A DNA stretch of 5,654 bases, from assembly GCA_012798155.1 (NCBI GenBank), contig JAAZNR010000118.1:1-5654 (forward strand), written 5' to 3'. Below the pieces are notes generated by a model. It saw nothing but the letters and a program-made list of their open reading frames with translations, had not been told where the DNA came from and did not search any database. Positions 4,798-5,654 of this stretch are shown piece by piece (position 1 is the first letter of the stretch; each line of letters starts with the position of its first letter). The position numbers were made by a program, and so were the translations under genes. Source of the stretch: Thermogutta sp. GTDB taxonomy: Bacteria > Planctomycetota > Planctomycetia > Pirellulales > Thermoguttaceae.

Positions 4798-5388
4798 TCA
4801 TTCGCGTCTATTCGCGGACATCAACGTAGCCTGTTTCCCCGTCTCGTCTCGCTCCTCGGTCTCGTCCTGCTCCTCCGTCTCGTCTTGCCGGAGGGCCGAA
4901 CGTTTTTCGAACCACAGGGCCAGGCTCGCCGCACCGGCCAACAGAAAGCCGATCACTCCCAGCAGGAGGTTGGCGCGCTGCATGGCCGTGTGGAACCGCA
5001 CCTGCTTCAAGTAGTCGGCCTCGAAGTTGAATAACGGGGCGTCGATGCCCGCCTCCAGGGCGCGGAAGAAGCGGACGGTATTGGCGGGCGACCAGCCAAG
5101 GATCGTCGGTTTCTCGGGCCGGGTGAAGAAGAGGAGCACGGCTCCCGCCAGGGCGATGAGCAAAATCGCGGCACCCAGGGCGCGGAATCGTCTCGCCCAA
5201 ACGACGGCCGCGTTGAGGTCCCCGGCGTCGTCCTCCGCAGCGTCTCCGGGGACGGGGTCTTGCGATTGCAGGGTCAGCCGCGAGGGTACGACCAGCGTGC
5301 GACCGCATGGGCAACGAATCTCGCTGCCGGCCTGGTGAAGGTCCACGGACAGCTCGCGCCCGCATTCGCAGTGCAAACGGTAGGCCAT
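4798..5388 (-). CDS. Small zinc-ribbon-like protein with two membrane helices, function unknown
   Basis: I do not recognise a named family. The 196-residue product starts with a compact four-cysteine motif, CECG at 7-10 and CPCG at 26-29 (Cys 7, 9, 26, 28), of the kind often seen at the N-terminus of planctomycete proteins of unknown role. Residues 40-65 are acidic linker. Membrane helix 1 is about 69-88 (LGAAILLIALAGAVLLFF) and helix 2 about 140-159 (NLLLGVIGFLLAGAASLALW), separated by a ~50-residue segment. Residues 169-186 are three repeats DETEEQ, DETEER, DETGKQ, and the last residues SANRRE come from a dispersed repeat, so the tail is probably recent. The ATG at 5388-5386 has AAGGTG seven bases upstream, and the Cys motif follows at once. 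An alternative overlapping frame (start 5398) lacks any such features. It appears monocistronic, and I see no convincing promoter. A membrane-anchored metal-binding or sensing protein is a guess. Confidence 0.8.
   Translation of the reverse strand: MAYRLHCECGRELSVDLHQAGSEIRCPCGRTLVVPSRLTLQSQDPVPGDAAEDDAGDLNAAVVWARRFRALGAAILLIALAGAVLLFFTRPEKPTILGWSPANTVRFFRALEAGIDAPLFNFEADYLKQVRFHTAMQRANLLLGVIGFLLAGAASLALWFEKRSALRQDETEEQDETEERDETGKQATLMSANRRE
4800..4818 (-). repeat. Inverted copy of the CGCGAAT repeat at the 3' end of the membrane-protein gene
   Basis: Read on the minus strand this is TCCGCGAAT, AG, ACGCGAAT, matching 4278-4296 (+) at 17 of 19 positions. It encodes the last residues (SANRRE) of the gene that ends at 4798. 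The two copies, in opposite orientation, bracket about 500 bases that include the transposase remnant. Confidence 0.75.
4841..4894 (-). repeat. 18-bp tandem repeat coding for the DETEE tail
   Basis: Three units of 18 bases (4841-4858, 4859-4876, 4877-4894), the last diverged, each begin GTCTCGTC on the plus strand and encode a six-residue D-E-T-x-x-x unit on the minus strand. The 13-base string GTCTCGTCCTGCT inside the second unit also occurs in the spacer at 4185-4197. Confidence 0.8.
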
Positions 5389-5517
5389 GCGTCGTCACCT
5401 TGCGACCGTGGGATCGCGGTTGTTGTCCAGACCGGTTCGCCGCGGTAAATGCGCGATTCCGCGCGATCGAACGGCAACGCCGAAGTCGCCCGCACGTACG
5501 GGGAACGGCGTGCGATC

Positions 5518-5563
5518 CTTACGCAATCGAGGGCCGCCGACTCTTACGCAATCAAGGACCGCC
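5518..5563. repeat. Imperfect 21-base direct repeat, period 25
   Basis: CTTACGCAATCGAGGGCCGCC (5518-5538, shown in full only here) is repeated at 5543-5563 with 19 of 21 bases the same (CTTACGCAATC, then AAGGACCGCC). The shared string CTTACGCAATC is exact. It may be a paired operator or a relic of a dispersed repeat. Confidence 0.75.
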
Positions 5564-5594
5564 CGGTTCGAACCGCTTTGAACGCCGATCGGCG
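5564..5594. repeat. Two adjacent 12-bp perfect palindromes
   Basis: CGGTTCGAACCG (5564-5575) and CGCCGATCGGCG (5583-5594) are each perfectly self-complementary, with seven bases between. Their centres are 19 bases apart, about two helical turns. Dimeric regulator sites are possible, but the role is not shown by the sequence. Confidence 0.6.
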
Positions 5595-5603
5595 ATGTCT
5601 CTT

Positions 5604-5630
5604 CCATGATACCACGCGGCCATGATACCA
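5604..5630. repeat. 11-base direct repeat, period 16
   Basis: CCATGATACCA occurs exactly at 5604-5614 and 5620-5630, with CGCGG between. It is near the window edge, so further copies could lie outside it. Confidence 0.75.
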
Positions 5631-5654
5631 GGGGGGCGATCGGATTCGCCCGGC

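Larger units (their letters stand above)
5389..5654. other. Gene-free end of window with repeats and palindromes
   Basis: I support no gene in these 266 bases. Short frames on both strands have no conserved features. The stretch contains a 21-base direct repeat (5518-5563), two 12-bp palindromes (5564-5575 and 5583-5594) and an 11-base direct repeat (5604-5630). It lies upstream of the minus-strand membrane-protein gene, but I found no well-spaced -35/-10 pair for it. Confidence 0.5.

Noticed and set aside
5555..5580. GGTTCGAACC resembling a tRNA T-arm
   Set aside because: The flanking bases do not form the five-pair T stem with a seven-base loop, and no acceptor, anticodon arm or D arm can be placed around it. 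It is better described as a 12-bp palindrome.
5395..5607. Minus-strand frame of 70 residues upstream of the membrane-protein gene
   Set aside because: Runs through the direct repeats and palindromes, has no conserved feature, and lacks a clear ribosome site.

Overview
This GC-rich window most likely comes from a planctomycete (Planctomycetota, possibly Pirellulales-like; rank inferred, not proven). The reasons are a SpoVG protein carrying a four-cysteine zinc ribbon, a large envelope-type peptidyl-prolyl isomerase with a long Ala/Gly/Pro/Ser linker, a small 'CxCG...CPCG' zinc-ribbon membrane protein, and long intergenic stretches with short repeats and a decayed transposase.

Layout from left to right. 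Positions 2-319 (+) are the 3' end of hemE (uroporphyrinogen decarboxylase), cut by the window edge. Only 10 bases separate it from the convergent end of a two-gene minus-strand unit, ispE (932-1843) then spoVG (330-905). A good sigma70-type promoter with an extended -10 (1895-1924) reads into ispE. Positions 1844-2218 are a divergent control region: that promoter points left, and a second promoter (2015-2044) points right, into a leader with a 15-bp direct repeat and then a GTG-started SurA/PpiC-type gene (2219-4045). That gene's stop codon lies in the loop of a perfect 9-bp inverted repeat.

Positions 4046-4797 have no intact gene. They hold tandem and dispersed repeats (a 21-bp repeat at 4197-4236, a 10-bp-period CGCGAAT array at 4280-4309, a 12-bp tandem duplication at 4435-4458) and what looks like the broken N-terminus of an IS110-type (DEDD) transposase near 4553-4792 with an in-frame stop. 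Next, on the minus strand, is a 196-residue two-helix membrane protein with an N-terminal zinc-ribbon-like motif (4798-5388). Its last ~28 codons are built from an 18-bp tandem repeat plus an inverted copy of the CGCGAAT repeat. The last 266 bases hold direct repeats and two 12-bp palindromes but no gene I can support.

Functionally these are housekeeping genes: heme synthesis (hemE), MEP-pathway isoprenoid synthesis (ispE), a nucleic-acid-binding regulator (spoVG) and envelope protein folding. They are followed by a repeat-rich accessory patch. I see no CRISPR array, tRNA, rRNA or obvious defence system. The most unusual items are the SpoVG zinc-ribbon insertion, the PpiC-type protein lacking one expected parvulin histidine, and the repeat/transposase-remnant patch whose repeats appear to have been captured as the C-terminus of the neighbouring gene.
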